Notes under the pieces: model-generated | Databases searched by the model: none | Seen by the model: only the letters and a program-made list of their open reading frames with translations | What the model was told of the DNA's origin: nothing | In this document: positions 36,101 to 44,670 of the stretch, piece after piece | Position numbering within the stretch: the stretch's first letter is position 1 | Layout: each line of letters opens with the position of its first letter | Position numbers and translations under genes: made by a program | NCBI RefSeq assembly: GCF_002251245.1 | Contig: NZ_NPJG01000023.1 | Coordinates: 59,999 to 123,998 of the forward strand | DNA: 64,000 nt | Source: Prevotella sp. P5-92 | Lineage (GTDB): Bacteria; Bacteroidota; Bacteroidia; Bacteroidales; Bacteroidaceae | Reading direction: 5' to 3'

Positions 36101-36294
36101 TCCGTGACCACGCCTTTCTGCTGGCCTTTCACCATAACACTCGCGCCGATGACAGGCTCGCCTTGTGCATCGACCACTCGTCCTGTCACCTTGTTGCCCT
36201 GCGCAAACGTCTCCAATGCGCAGCAGACCGACAAGGCAAGGAACAACGTCTTTAAGAAAAGACTTTGAAAGAAATTTCCTTTTGTTTGTTTCAT
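33163..36294 (-). CDS. SusC/RagA-family TonB-linked outer-membrane transporter
   Basis: The ATG at 36294 starts the signal peptide (FLKTLFLALSVCCALETFAQ). The 1043-residue barrel imports oligosaccharides in a TonB-dependent way. The carboxypeptidase-D-like domain is at residues ~33-110 (VTGRVVDAQGEPVIGASVMVKG), the plug at ~110-230 (IDKVKGDDVIKTGTTNMSQMLMGRAAGLQ, PLYVVDGVV, IESIEVLKDASAAIYG, NGVILITTK) and the rest is the beta-barrel ending in an aromatic FGLKVQF. Together with SusD it defines a polysaccharide utilisation locus. Upstream is a divergent regulator gene, the usual arrangement. Confidence 0.97.
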   Translation of the reverse strand: MKQTKGNFFQSLFLKTLFLALSVCCALETFAQGNKVTGRVVDAQGEPVIGASVMVKGQQKGVVTDIDGNYSIDVAKGETLQFSYIGFRNVQKVVNKATLDVVMTEDANVLNEVIATGYGAVSRKNLTTAIDKVKGDDVIKTGTTNMSQMLMGRAAGLQATVSSAQPGGGVNINIRGGGEPLYVVDGVVMPSDALEGSSGGSATVMPSSVNRSGLAGLNPEDIESIEVLKDASAAIYGINAANGVILITTKSGKKGKMKVSYEGSLSMVRNYKYIESLNATDFMNYVNVFKKEQYLYNNKMAPYGPNTYDGGNDDAYTPDQISKAETMDWASYILKNGSISSHNITIQGGADRLSYYLSGNYYQQDGTVANSSYERFVLRANIGAQVFNWLKLTTTLNYNKNNNNNGLVGGTSSGRGAAASGALTAALSYPSNLPLRDEDGKYYAFSTIPNPVGMLDMTNRSFSDGFNATFALDFTIIPEMLTARALYGYNKEHAKRDVYIPSDVYFDQMYKARGSLNNVERDNSTIEATVSFDHSFFNNALAVNVVAGMGRYLSAGSGLGVTYNDINDVIGNDNISAATGDVKQSSDKWANEKRSQFGRFSLDILDRYVIAGTLRRDGTDKFFKDKKYSWFPSASVAWKIYNEKFMENVKWVNMLKLRASYGQTGNDNLGSTLYGVYSASGNKVAFDNNSIKYVAYYLSSKDYPDVTWEKTIMKNVGLDFSVLKDRIYGSFDYFWNDVTDMLGYASTEGLSMFASRPINGGHIRRYGWDATLNTVNVVTPDFRWTSMLTLSHYNSIWKEHFPNTYFEEYRQKDDEPVNALYFYRTDGIINSEKSNMPVHQPKDFQYPGCPIIRDLNGDGEITTADVDMVNVVPALYWGLGNTFYYKNWDLNIFVYSQLGLKKYNYSYDWSDGRELANQTSNQSTIIGDAYNSQTNPNGTLPGIAFRLSNVSLPGGAGTDVYYQNANFLRVRNITLGYTFDARTLGPLSKYVQSVRLYADAQNPFTFTSFDNFDPEVQTGGSYKGGKAEYPMTRTFSFGLKVQF

Positions 36295-36338
36295 AATTGT
36301 TTTATCTAATCGTTTTTTTGATAATAGGATTTCGGCTG

Positions 36339-36346
36339 CAAAATTA
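36339..36346 (-). promoter_or_regulatory. -7 box of the susC operon
   Basis: TAATTTTG on the minus strand, 45 bp before the susC ATG. No TTTG is seen at the expected -33 position, which suggests that an activator is needed. Confidence 0.6.
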
Positions 36347-36377
36347 CGTCTTTTGGCAATAACGGCTGACCTCATAT

Positions 36378-36447
36378 TGGACAACTTCGGCCCTAAAGTG
36401 GACAAAAGGCGCATTTTATGGCTTTTCAGCTTTGTTTTGTTGGATAA
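36378..36447. promoter_or_regulatory. Phased TGGACAA/TGGATAA sites between susC and its regulator
   Basis: TGGACAA at 36378-36384 and 36399-36405, and TGGATAA at 36441-36447: spacings of 21 and 42 bp, same helix face. Direct repeats at two helical turns are how AraC-type proteins bind. The first two sit upstream of the susC -7 box and the third lies inside the regulator's own promoter. Confidence 0.5.
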
Positions 36448-36461
36448 TTATTGTATTTTTG
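36431..36461 (+). promoter_or_regulatory. Promoter of the HTCS-like regulator
   Basis: TTTG (36431-36434), 19 bases, TATTTTTG (36454-36461); short leader to the ATG at 36483. Confidence 0.8.
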
Positions 36462-36482
36462 CAGGAGAATAACGATTACGAC

Positions 36483-39400
36483 ATGACTAAAAACATCAGA
36501 TTACTCTTATCTTTGCTTATGATTGCATGGGCTGCAGCCCTTCGCGCGCACTATTATTATAATGTGCGCGTCAACGACACGCCCGTACGCTGCATGGCTC
36601 AAACCGACGACGGCCTCCTTTGGTTGGGGACGGGCAACGGGCTGTATTGCTACGACGGCTACAGGGCCATCCCCAAGCGCGGCCTTTCCGACGAGATTCG
36701 TGCGACCATCTACAGCATGATGGCAAACGGCCGCCAGCTCTATTTAGGCACCACCAACGGCTTCTACATCTACGACATCGCGAGCGGCTCCTACTCCGAG
36801 CCTCAACCATTGCGGCAGGAGGTGAGGGCGCTTGAGAAAAGGGGGCAGAAGATTCTGCTCGGCTGCCACGACGGGCTGAAGGAGTACGATCCGGCGAGCC
36901 GTACGATGAAAACCTTGTGCGACAAGCTTCACGACATCTACTCCATCGCCTGCGTTGATGGCACAATCTATACTGGTACGCTGAAGGGGCTGTTCGCCTA
37001 TTCCGACGGCAAGCCCTCGCCCATCACGCTTAACGAGCGCGAGACCTCTTCCGTCTTCGTGCTGCTGGCTGACAGGCAGCGGCGGTGCCTTTGGGCAGGT
37101 GCGGGGGAGATGCTCTACAAATACGACATGGCGAGCGGCAGGGTGACCAAGATGACGGAACTGGAGGACGTGTCGGTAAAGGCAATGTCGCTGGGCGATG
37201 ACCACACCCTTTACGTAGCTTCCGACAACGGCCTTTACACCTACTCCGACAAACTCCTGAGCCACGACAAGCACGACTCGCAGAATCCGCACTCGATAGC
37301 CGACAACGTGGTGTGGAGCACGCTGGTTGACGGACTGGGCAACATAGTCCTCGGCACCGACATCGGCGTGTCGGTCATTCCTGCCCACTACTACTACGAC
37401 TATACACCGATGGACCGTCTGACGGGAGAGAAGGAGGGCAACAAGCTCAGCGAGATATTAGTGGACAGCAAGGGAAGGAAATGGCTTGGAGGCAGCAACG
37501 GCCTTATTCTCCTGAAAAAGGGCAACTGCCGATGGTACAGGCAGGCTGACAAGCTCCACCCCATATCCCACAACCGCATCAGGGAAGTGTATGAGGACCT
37601 GACGGGGAACGTGTGGATAGCCACCGACAACGGCATCAACCTCTACGACGAGGCGACGGGCAGGATGCACACAATCATCATCACCGACAAGAACAACGAG
37701 GTGAACGCGCGCTGGGCTTACGACATCATCGACGACGGAACGGGCAGGCTGTGGGTAGCTGCCTACAGCGGCGGCATTTTCATCGTGTCAAAAAAGAGGC
37801 TGACGGGCTGCGGCGAGTTTGTGGTCGCCGACAATATCATAAGTTTCGACCGCGGAGCTTCAAAGAACGTGTGGGTGCGACAGCTGGCCAAGGACGGCAA
37901 CGGACACGTATGGGCAAGGACCGCCGACGGCCTCGAACGCATCGACATCGCGACGCTGAAAGTGACCACCGTCAGCAAGACTCCCCCGGGACGCATGGCT
38001 GCCGACCGGCACGGCAACATCTGGACCGCCAACACCGGCGAGCTGACGTGCTACGGCCCGTCAGGCTCCATCCGCCACTTTCCGTACGGCATGAACAACG
38101 AGGACGTGGAGGCCGTCGCCCTCTGCGACATCGACGGCAAGATGTGGGTCTGCACGAGCGACGAGTGCATCATCCTGAGCGACGCCGAGAGCCGGCGCTA
38201 CAGCCGTTTGCGCATCCCCATCGTCAACGCCTACGGTGCATTCTACTCCCCTTCCGAGCGTCGTTACTTCATCGGCGGTCAAGACGGCATGGTTGCCGTC
38301 AACCCTTCGGGCATCGACGGGAGGATAAAGCGAAGAAACCTCCTGCTGTCGGCTTTCCACGTCAACGGCAGGCAGCTGCACTTCTCCGGCAGCTCGGTCA
38401 CGCTGCGCCACAACGAGAACAATATCGACCTGTGCTTCTCCGACCTTCCCCACAGCGGCGACGTGTCGCTCTCCTACGCCTACAAGCTGAAGGGCATCGA
38501 CAACAGGTGGCACCTGATGCGGTCCATCAAGGAGCCATTGGTGTATAGGGCGTTGCCGCACGGGCGATACACGCTGACGATACGTTCGATAGAGAGCGAC
38601 CTTGACAACGGCAAGGAAGTGTTTCGCGCCGACATCGAGATCCTGCCCCCATGGTATCTCTCGTGGTGGGCGAAGTCCCTGTACGTGCTGCTGCTACTGG
38701 CAGCCGGCGTGTGGACAGCGCGCTTCTGGCTGATGCGCAAGCAACTGGCAAAGGAGCAACGCGAAAAACAACTCTTCCTCGAACAGTCGCGCGCCCGCAT
38801 GGACTTCTACAACAACGTGTCGCAAAACCTCCGCCAGGCACTTCACAAGATAATGACGCTCGCAGCGGAAACCCACGGACAGGCAACCGCGGACTGCGGC
38901 AGCACCGTCTCGGCGGTGAGAAGCCAGACGACGCAGATGAACACCCTGATCCGCAAGGCGTTCGACATGGGCGACATCTCCGAGTCAAGCCGTCAGCTGG
39001 AACCGACGCACATAAACGCCGTCAGGTTCTGCAAGGAGACGATGGAGGCTATAAGGCAGCAAGCCGACACTCGCGGCGCCAGCTTCACCTTCCGCTCCGA
39101 CAAGGAGGAGATAACGATGGAGACGGAGGTGCTGAAATTCGACGCCATCCTCTCAATCCTGCTGCAAAACATCATCGGCAACTCGCGCCCCGACAGCAGG
39201 ATAACCGTCGCGCTGACGCACGACGAGCCCCGGCGGAAGCTGACGATACGCCTCAACAGCGACTCGCTCTCCATACCCGAAACCGCAGTCCCCCACCTCT
39301 TCCAGTATTTCGCGCCTGCCAAGGAGTCGCCCGTGGAAACGATAGGCATGGTGTCGGAACTCGCACAGGCAAAGTCGTTCATCGACGAACTGGGCGGAAA

Positions 39401-39872
39401 GATTGCCGTGGAAACCGCCACGGATGGAGGAGCCGACTTCGTCATGACGTTCAACACGATGGCAGTGGAAGTGAAGCGCGCTCTTGACACTTCTGGCGGA
39501 AACGCGGAAAAGCCTTCGGCGGAAATCAGCGAGAGGGACGAGAAGTTGCTGCGCGACATCACGATAGCCATCGAGCGCAACCTCATCGACTCCGACTTCA
39601 ACGTGGCAAAGCTTCAGGAAATCACGGGCCTGGGCCAGAAGTTGCTCTACAGGAAAATCAAGCAGCTCTCGGGTGTCTCGCCCGTGGAATACATCAGAAA
39701 TATAAGGATGGAAAAAGCAGGACTGCTGTTGAGGGAAGGCAAATTCTCCATCTCCGAGGTGATGTACATGGTGGGATTCACCAAGTCGGGCTACTTCTCC
39801 AAATGTTTCCAAGACGCTTACGGCATGACGCCGTCAGCATATATCAAGCATACAAACCAATTAAAACAATAA
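36483..39872 (+). CDS. HTCS-like regulator with degenerate kinase and no receiver
   Basis: The ATG at 36483 gives a signal peptide (LLLSLLMIAWAAALRA). Residues ~25-640 are two-component-regulator propeller repeats (LWLGTGNGLYCYDG, LYLGTTNGFYIYDI, VWIATDNGINLYDE), ~640-725 a Y_Y_Y domain and ~731-750 a membrane helix. The kinase part then departs from the family: the H-box reads FYNNVSQNLRQAL, with Gln 781 where the phospho-accepting His should be, and the nucleotide-binding G1 and G2 boxes are unrecognisable (NSDSLSIPE, ETIGMVSE). No receiver domain follows; residues ~1040-1125 go straight to the AraC helix-turn-helix (VAKLQEITGLGQKLLYRKIK, VMYMVGFTKSGYFSKCF). It should sense an oligosaccharide in the periplasm and control the susC operon, presumably without phosphotransfer. 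1129 residues, against ~1300-1400 for a full HTCS. Confidence 0.85.
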   Translation: MTKNIRLLLSLLMIAWAAALRAHYYYNVRVNDTPVRCMAQTDDGLLWLGTGNGLYCYDGYRAIPKRGLSDEIRATIYSMMANGRQLYLGTTNGFYIYDIASGSYSEPQPLRQEVRALEKRGQKILLGCHDGLKEYDPASRTMKTLCDKLHDIYSIACVDGTIYTGTLKGLFAYSDGKPSPITLNERETSSVFVLLADRQRRCLWAGAGEMLYKYDMASGRVTKMTELEDVSVKAMSLGDDHTLYVASDNGLYTYSDKLLSHDKHDSQNPHSIADNVVWSTLVDGLGNIVLGTDIGVSVIPAHYYYDYTPMDRLTGEKEGNKLSEILVDSKGRKWLGGSNGLILLKKGNCRWYRQADKLHPISHNRIREVYEDLTGNVWIATDNGINLYDEATGRMHTIIITDKNNEVNARWAYDIIDDGTGRLWVAAYSGGIFIVSKKRLTGCGEFVVADNIISFDRGASKNVWVRQLAKDGNGHVWARTADGLERIDIATLKVTTVSKTPPGRMAADRHGNIWTANTGELTCYGPSGSIRHFPYGMNNEDVEAVALCDIDGKMWVCTSDECIILSDAESRRYSRLRIPIVNAYGAFYSPSERRYFIGGQDGMVAVNPSGIDGRIKRRNLLLSAFHVNGRQLHFSGSSVTLRHNENNIDLCFSDLPHSGDVSLSYAYKLKGIDNRWHLMRSIKEPLVYRALPHGRYTLTIRSIESDLDNGKEVFRADIEILPPWYLSWWAKSLYVLLLLAAGVWTARFWLMRKQLAKEQREKQLFLEQSRARMDFYNNVSQNLRQALHKIMTLAAETHGQATADCGSTVSAVRSQTTQMNTLIRKAFDMGDISESSRQLEPTHINAVRFCKETMEAIRQQADTRGASFTFRSDKEEITMETEVLKFDAILSILLQNIIGNSRPDSRITVALTHDEPRRKLTIRLNSDSLSIPETAVPHLFQYFAPAKESPVETIGMVSELAQAKSFIDELGGKIAVETATDGGADFVMTFNTMAVEVKRALDTSGGNAEKPSAEISERDEKLLRDITIAIERNLIDSDFNVAKLQEITGLGQKLLYRKIKQLSGVSPVEYIRNIRMEKAGLLLREGKFSISEVMYMVGFTKSGYFSKCFQDAYGMTPSAYIKHTNQLKQ

Positions 39873-39877
39873 CAACA

Positions 39878-42310
39878 ATGAACAAAAAAAGATTTATTAC
39901 CCTACTGAGCCTCTTTGCGGTTGCCATGATGGTCGTGGCGCAAGGCGGTGACAAGCTGGTCAGCAAGCAGATTCTGAAGCAAAAGATTGTTGACGAAGGA
40001 GGAAGCGGCATGTTCAAGGCTGTGGCAGTGAAGGAGAAAGGACTGCCCGACTTCGTCATCTACCGCCCGAAGGACTTCCTGCATACCCACGCGCGTCAAG
40101 GTGCATTGCCAATACTCATGTTCGGCAACGGCGGATGCTCAGACACAAGCATCGGCTACGAACGCATGCTGACCGAAATAGCGTCACACGGATATGTGGT
40201 GGTGGCTATCGGCGAGATGCAGGACAAGCGTCTTGACCGTCCGGAGGGACACACCCCTTCGTCGGAACTCAAGCGCGGCCTCGACTGGATTGTCGAGCAG
40301 AGCAAGACCAAGGGAAGCGACTACTATCAGAACATCGACCCCGACCGTGTGGCGGCGGCAGGCCATTCATGCGGCGGCGCACAGGTGCTCGCCAATGCCG
40401 CCGATGCACGTCTCAAGACTTATCTTATATTAAATGCCGGTATGGGCGACATGGAGATGGCTGACGCCAGCAAGGAGTCGCTGCCCAACGTCCACGCCCC
40501 GATACTTTATGTCGTGGGAGGTCCTGACGACGTGGCGTACCAGAACGCGCAGCTTGACTACGACAGGATTCACCACGTGCCCGTGGCTCTTGCCAACCAC
40601 CCCGCATCGGGACACGGCGGCACCTATCACGAGCAATACGGCGGCGACTACGGACGAATGGTCATCGACTGGCTCGACTGGCAGCTGAAGGGAAAGAAAG
40701 AGAATGCCGACATTTTCCTTAAGGGCGACCTGAAAAACTACAAGGGATGGGACGTGAAGGCAAAGAACTTCAAACAGCGTCCGGGCAAGCTAATGTCGCT
40801 GAAAATGCCGTGCCAATTGCTTAAGGGCATCAAGGAGCGCGACTACTCCATCTACCTGCCGGGAAGCTACGCCACCGACACGCTGCGGAGCTACCCCGTG
40901 CTCTACCTCATGCACGGCGGAGGCGGGGCGCACACCGACTTCGAGCACTACCACCAGATTTCGCACATGGCAGACAGCCTCATCGACTGCGGGGCTATCG
41001 GCGACATGATAATCGTGATGCCCGAAGGCAACAAGCAGAACATGATGTATTTCAACACCGTGGAAGGCAGGGCGGGAGCACCCGACTGGCAGTATGAGGA
41101 CTACTTCTTCAAAGAGCTGATACCCTTCATCGAAAAGACCTACAGGACGCGCACCGACAAGGGAGGCCGCTCCATTGCTGGTTTTTCCATGGGCGGCGGC
41201 GCTGCCACGGTGTATGGTGTCCATCATCCGGAGATGTTCTCCATGGTATATGACATTTCGGGCTACTTGCGTCGCCAGCCGCTCGACTTCCTCAAGGATG
41301 ATCCCTCGGCGGAATGGCGCCAGCAGGCTATTGCCGACAACGACCCCGTGACGCGCATTGAGAACGGGTCGGACGAGGACGTTGACGCGTGGAGAAAGGT
41401 GGACTGGAAGATTTCGGTGGGCGACCACGACTTCACGCTCCAGGGCAATATGGATCTTGCAAAAGCCTTGCAGACGAAGGGCATAGACTTCTCTATGTTT
41501 GTCGATGAAGGCGCACACGACGGCAAATGGGTAACACCAGCTCTTGTGGATGCGCTGAAGCGTGCCACGAAGAACTTCAAGAGCCTTTGGATAAAGAACG
41601 GCGACCGCAACATCTTCGGTATCATCGGCAAGCCGCGCTACACGGGAAAGAAACAGCCTATAGCCATAATTGCCCACGGCTTCAACGGCACCCACGCCTA
41701 CTCGCTCGCCTATTTCAACGAGCTGAACAAGATGGGCTACCAGTGCTACGCCTTCGACTTCCCGTGCGGCTCGCTTAACAGCCGCAGCGACAACAACACC
41801 CACAACATGTCTATCCTCGACGAGCAAAGCGACCTGGAGGCAATAGTGAAATACTTCAAGGGACAACCCGACATCGACGCCGACAACATCGTCTTGATAG
41901 GCGAGAGCCAGGGCGGACTGGTGTCGGCGCTCACCGCCGCCTCGCTGTCTAAGGATGTGGCGAAGCTGGTGCTCGTGTTCCCCGCATTGTGCATTCCCGA
42001 CAACTGGAACAAACGCTATCCGAAGGTGTCCGACATTCCCGAGACCACAAAGCTGTGGAACGTGCCCATGGGTCGCCGTTTCTTCATGGAAATTCGCGAC
42101 ATGAACGTGTTCAAGACCATAAAGCGGTTTAAGAAGCCGGTTTTGATTGTGCAGGGCGATGCCGATGCTGTTGTGTCGATGGACGACTCACGCCGTGCCG
42201 TTAAGAACTACAAGACTTCCAGCCTGCATGTTATCTCCGGTGCCGGCCACGGCTTCAAGCCTCATGAGTTTGAGGAGTCGATGGGAGTGATAAAAGACTT
42301 TTTACATTGA
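39878..42310 (+). CDS. Three-domain alpha/beta-hydrolase (carbohydrate esterase)
   Basis: The ATG at 39878 starts a signal peptide (FITLLSLFAVAMMVVAQ). The 810-residue protein has three hydrolase domains in a row. Domain 1 (~25-295) has the elbow GHSCGGAQ with Ser 164. Domain 2 (~300-560) is a CE1/esterase-D fold with YPVLYLMHGGGG, the elbow AGFSMGGG with Ser 437 and a candidate His in DEGAHDGKW. Domain 3 (~575-805) has IAIIAHGFNG, the elbow GESQGG with Ser 677, an Asp in QGDADAVV and a His in GAGHGFKPHE. CE1-type domains remove acetyl or feruloyl groups, so this is probably a multi-specific de-esterase of the locus. It starts 5 bp after the regulator stop and overlaps the converging GH35 gene by 49 bp. 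Confidence 0.85.
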   Translation: MNKKRFITLLSLFAVAMMVVAQGGDKLVSKQILKQKIVDEGGSGMFKAVAVKEKGLPDFVIYRPKDFLHTHARQGALPILMFGNGGCSDTSIGYERMLTEIASHGYVVVAIGEMQDKRLDRPEGHTPSSELKRGLDWIVEQSKTKGSDYYQNIDPDRVAAAGHSCGGAQVLANAADARLKTYLILNAGMGDMEMADASKESLPNVHAPILYVVGGPDDVAYQNAQLDYDRIHHVPVALANHPASGHGGTYHEQYGGDYGRMVIDWLDWQLKGKKENADIFLKGDLKNYKGWDVKAKNFKQRPGKLMSLKMPCQLLKGIKERDYSIYLPGSYATDTLRSYPVLYLMHGGGGAHTDFEHYHQISHMADSLIDCGAIGDMIIVMPEGNKQNMMYFNTVEGRAGAPDWQYEDYFFKELIPFIEKTYRTRTDKGGRSIAGFSMGGGAATVYGVHHPEMFSMVYDISGYLRRQPLDFLKDDPSAEWRQQAIADNDPVTRIENGSDEDVDAWRKVDWKISVGDHDFTLQGNMDLAKALQTKGIDFSMFVDEGAHDGKWVTPALVDALKRATKNFKSLWIKNGDRNIFGIIGKPRYTGKKQPIAIIAHGFNGTHAYSLAYFNELNKMGYQCYAFDFPCGSLNSRSDNNTHNMSILDEQSDLEAIVKYFKGQPDIDADNIVLIGESQGGLVSALTAASLSKDVAKLVLVFPALCIPDNWNKRYPKVSDIPETTKLWNVPMGRRFFMEIRDMNVFKTIKRFKKPVLIVQGDADAVVSMDDSRRAVKNYKTSSLHVISGAGHGFKPHEFEESMGVIKDFLH

Positions 42311-44328
42311 ACGTATATCCTCTTCACTCCTTCGCCCGCAGTTTTGTCAGCCTCTCGCGGCAGATAGACGGGCATATCGGGTTGCAGTGGCAGGATGCGG
42401 AGCTCAAGCTCTGTGGTGCCTTCGGGTAGTCGCCACAGACCAAACATGAAGGGACGACCGTATTGGAACTGGTCGGCAATGAGCTTACCGTTGGCATAGA
42501 GGCGGGCGCAGTCGCCTTGGTATTCTATGCTGAGCAGTCGGTTCGACTTTGAGATTGCCTCTGAAGGCAGTGTAATCTTATACACTGCGGCATTATCAAA
42601 GTCCTCGTCGGTGGGCTCTTCCGCCACTCCTTTTGCGCCGATGGTTATCTTGCGCAGCTGCCCTGCTTCTTTCACCTTAGAGTATTCCACCTCAATCCGA
42701 ATGTCCTCTTTGGCATGTGGCGGAAGGAAAAGTCGCTCGGCTTCCTGGCTTGTCAGCAGATAGATATTTCCGCAGACAGGTTTTGTGGTGCCTTGCGGCT
42801 TGAGGTTTTTCAGCACCTTGCCGTTCTGCATTGCAATGGTAGTGGGTATGCCCTTTATTTGTTCCATGTATATCTTTCCGTCGCGCTTTGCTATGATTTG
42901 CGCCGTGGCGTACCTGATGCCGTCGATGTTCACAGGCAGTATGCACATTGTGCCAGCCGGTATGTTAAGCTTTGGCAATTTCACACCGCATGCCGAGAGC
43001 CTCACACCGCGCTTCGCACTGAGGTTTTGGAGGCGTTCGTAGTTGTTGATGAAGATGAACGCGCTGTTGTCCTGCGAGCGGTATGACCAGCGGAGGAAAG
43101 AGTCGTCGCCCTTGCTGATGTCCTGCGGGCAAGGAAATGTGGCTTCCATCGGGGCAAGCATTTCGCCGTAGTCGTGCATAAAGAGGTGCAGTTTGCGCAG
43201 CTGGTAGTAGTGGGGCAGTGTTTGTCCGAATTCGCCAAGCGGAGCCTGGAAGTCGTAGTTCTTCACCGGCATGTCGTTGTAGTTGGTTGCTATTGTGCGC
43301 TGCATCTCGTTCAGCCATGTCAGTCCTTCAGGGTTTGTTCCTCCGTGATACATATAGTATCCGAGAAGGTTGGAGCCGCTGCCGAGTTTCACCAAAGCCA
43401 TGGAATAGGCATCTTCGGGATAGACAAAAGGACGACGGTGATAGGCCTGCATCATACCACCGCCAAGCTCGCAAGTGAAATACGGATACTGCTCGTCGCC
43501 CTCGTTGAGTTGTTCTTTTTGCTTGCCAAGTTGCTCGGTGGCAATGGCTGTGGAGGATCGGAACGCCTTGAAATTGAAAGCTTTGAAGTAGTTGCCCGCC
43601 GTTTCCTCTATCGACCTTTCCCAGAATCCGTCGGCATAGTCGCCATAGAGAGGCAGCATCTCGCCGAATGGCACTGGCTTGGAGAGTTCCGGCCAGCCGG
43701 TGCGGGTGTAGAAAGGAAGGTCGAAACCTATGCCTTTGGCAATGCGTTTCAGTGCCATTAGATAGTCGCCCGACCCACGATATTCGTTGTCAAACTGGCA
43801 AGCCATAAGCGGTCCGCCGTCCTTCCATTGCAGTCCCTGTATCTGTGAGAATATCTGTCGGTAGAGCTTATCTACAAATGACAGGAACACAGGATCCTGC
43901 GAACGAGTCTTACATCCAGTAGCAAAAACCCAGTCGGGAATACCTCCATTGCGCACCTCGCCGTGGCAGAACGGGCCGATGCGCAATATTACAGGCAGTT
44001 GTTCCTCCTTGCATATCTCTATGAAGCGTCTGAGGTCGCGCTGTCCGCTCCAGTTGAAGATGCCCTCCTGTTCTTCGATGTGGTTCCAGAATACGTAGGT
44101 GGCAATAATGGTCACTCCGCCCTCTTTCATCTTCCTCACCTCGTCCTTCCACTCCGTTGCGGGAATGCGCGAGAAATGCACCTCGCCCATGACGGGCACT
44201 ACTCGCCGTCCGTCGATTATCAAACTCTTGCTGTCCCATTTCACTTCAGGTACTGATGTGGCGTAAGCCTGAGCGGTTAAGCATAGTGCAGCAAGGCACG
44301 TAGTAATTGTTTTCTTTATATGTTTCAT
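42262..44328 (-). CDS. GH35 beta-galactosidase, copy 2
   Basis: A 688-residue paralogue of copy 1 with a different signal peptide (IKKTITTCLAALCLTAQAYA). The acid/base (NEY of CQFDNEYRG) and nucleophile (CELGGGM) are both retained. The DNA at 42494-43872 is the same as 29548-30926, with no mismatch seen over 1379 bp. The N-terminal 150 residues and the C-terminal 75 residues differ at scattered positions. Its tail has an extra QCKKSFITPIDSSNS that runs into the antisense 3' end of the esterase gene. The gene has no neighbour that would suggest a distinct substrate. Confidence 0.93.
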   Translation of the reverse strand: MKHIKKTITTCLAALCLTAQAYATSVPEVKWDSKSLIIDGRRVVPVMGEVHFSRIPATEWKDEVRKMKEGGVTIIATYVFWNHIEEQEGIFNWSGQRDLRRFIEICKEEQLPVILRIGPFCHGEVRNGGIPDWVFATGCKTRSQDPVFLSFVDKLYRQIFSQIQGLQWKDGGPLMACQFDNEYRGSGDYLMALKRIAKGIGFDLPFYTRTGWPELSKPVPFGEMLPLYGDYADGFWERSIEETAGNYFKAFNFKAFRSSTAIATEQLGKQKEQLNEGDEQYPYFTCELGGGMMQAYHRRPFVYPEDAYSMALVKLGSGSNLLGYYMYHGGTNPEGLTWLNEMQRTIATNYNDMPVKNYDFQAPLGEFGQTLPHYYQLRKLHLFMHDYGEMLAPMEATFPCPQDISKGDDSFLRWSYRSQDNSAFIFINNYERLQNLSAKRGVRLSACGVKLPKLNIPAGTMCILPVNIDGIRYATAQIIAKRDGKIYMEQIKGIPTTIAMQNGKVLKNLKPQGTTKPVCGNIYLLTSQEAERLFLPPHAKEDIRIEVEYSKVKEAGQLRKITIGAKGVAEEPTDEDFDNAAVYKITLPSEAISKSNRLLSIEYQGDCARLYANGKLIADQFQYGRPFMFGLWRLPEGTTELELRILPLQPDMPVYLPREADKTAGEGVKRIYVQCKKSFITPIDSSNS

Positions 44329-44363
44329 GATTTATATTTTTTCTATCATCGACTTGAATTGCA

Positions 44364-44642
44364 TTATTCCGATATGGTTGATGTCCATTTTTTCTTTCCA
44401 GGACTGAGATGGTGGTTTGCTACGTGGAGCATGCCGCCTTTGGTGTTGTTCTCGTAGCCGCCCTCAAAGTCGTATTTCGAGTTTACAGCCATATATGATG
44501 TCGTCACCTTGAGATTGTCGGTAATGCCGAAAAATACTTTGTAGAATGGCTTTGCACCACCTATCACTACCCAGTCGTAGCCGAAGAGCAGTCCGCCTAT
44601 GGCAGCCACAAGACAGATAAAATATATAAATCTCTTGTTCAT
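44364..44642 (-). pseudogene. Scar gene: start of an MFS sugar transporter fused to a DUF5107-type fragment
   Basis: The first ~42 residues (NKRFIYFICLVAAIGGLLFGYDWVVIGGA...) are the first membrane helix and GYDxxVIGGA motif of a sugar:proton symporter. From residue ~45 the sequence changes to ITDNLKVTTSYMAVNSKYDFEGGYENN...GMLHVANHHLSPGKKKWT, which resembles a DUF5107-type carbohydrate-related protein. The frame ends ten codons later, just before the GH35 copy 2 start. It is a deletion junction; the transporter promoter is still intact. No functional product is expected. Confidence 0.75.
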
Positions 44643-44670
44643 AAACAAATGTTTTTAGTTTCTGACTGCA

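Noticed and set aside
37613..38548. A 311-codon frame rich in Arg and His inside the regulator gene
   Set aside because: It is a frame-shifted reading of the propeller-coding region with an unlikely composition.
40790..41866. A 358-codon antisense frame within the three-domain esterase
   Set aside because: No start signal or family match, and the composition is that of a complementary reading of a GC-rich gene.
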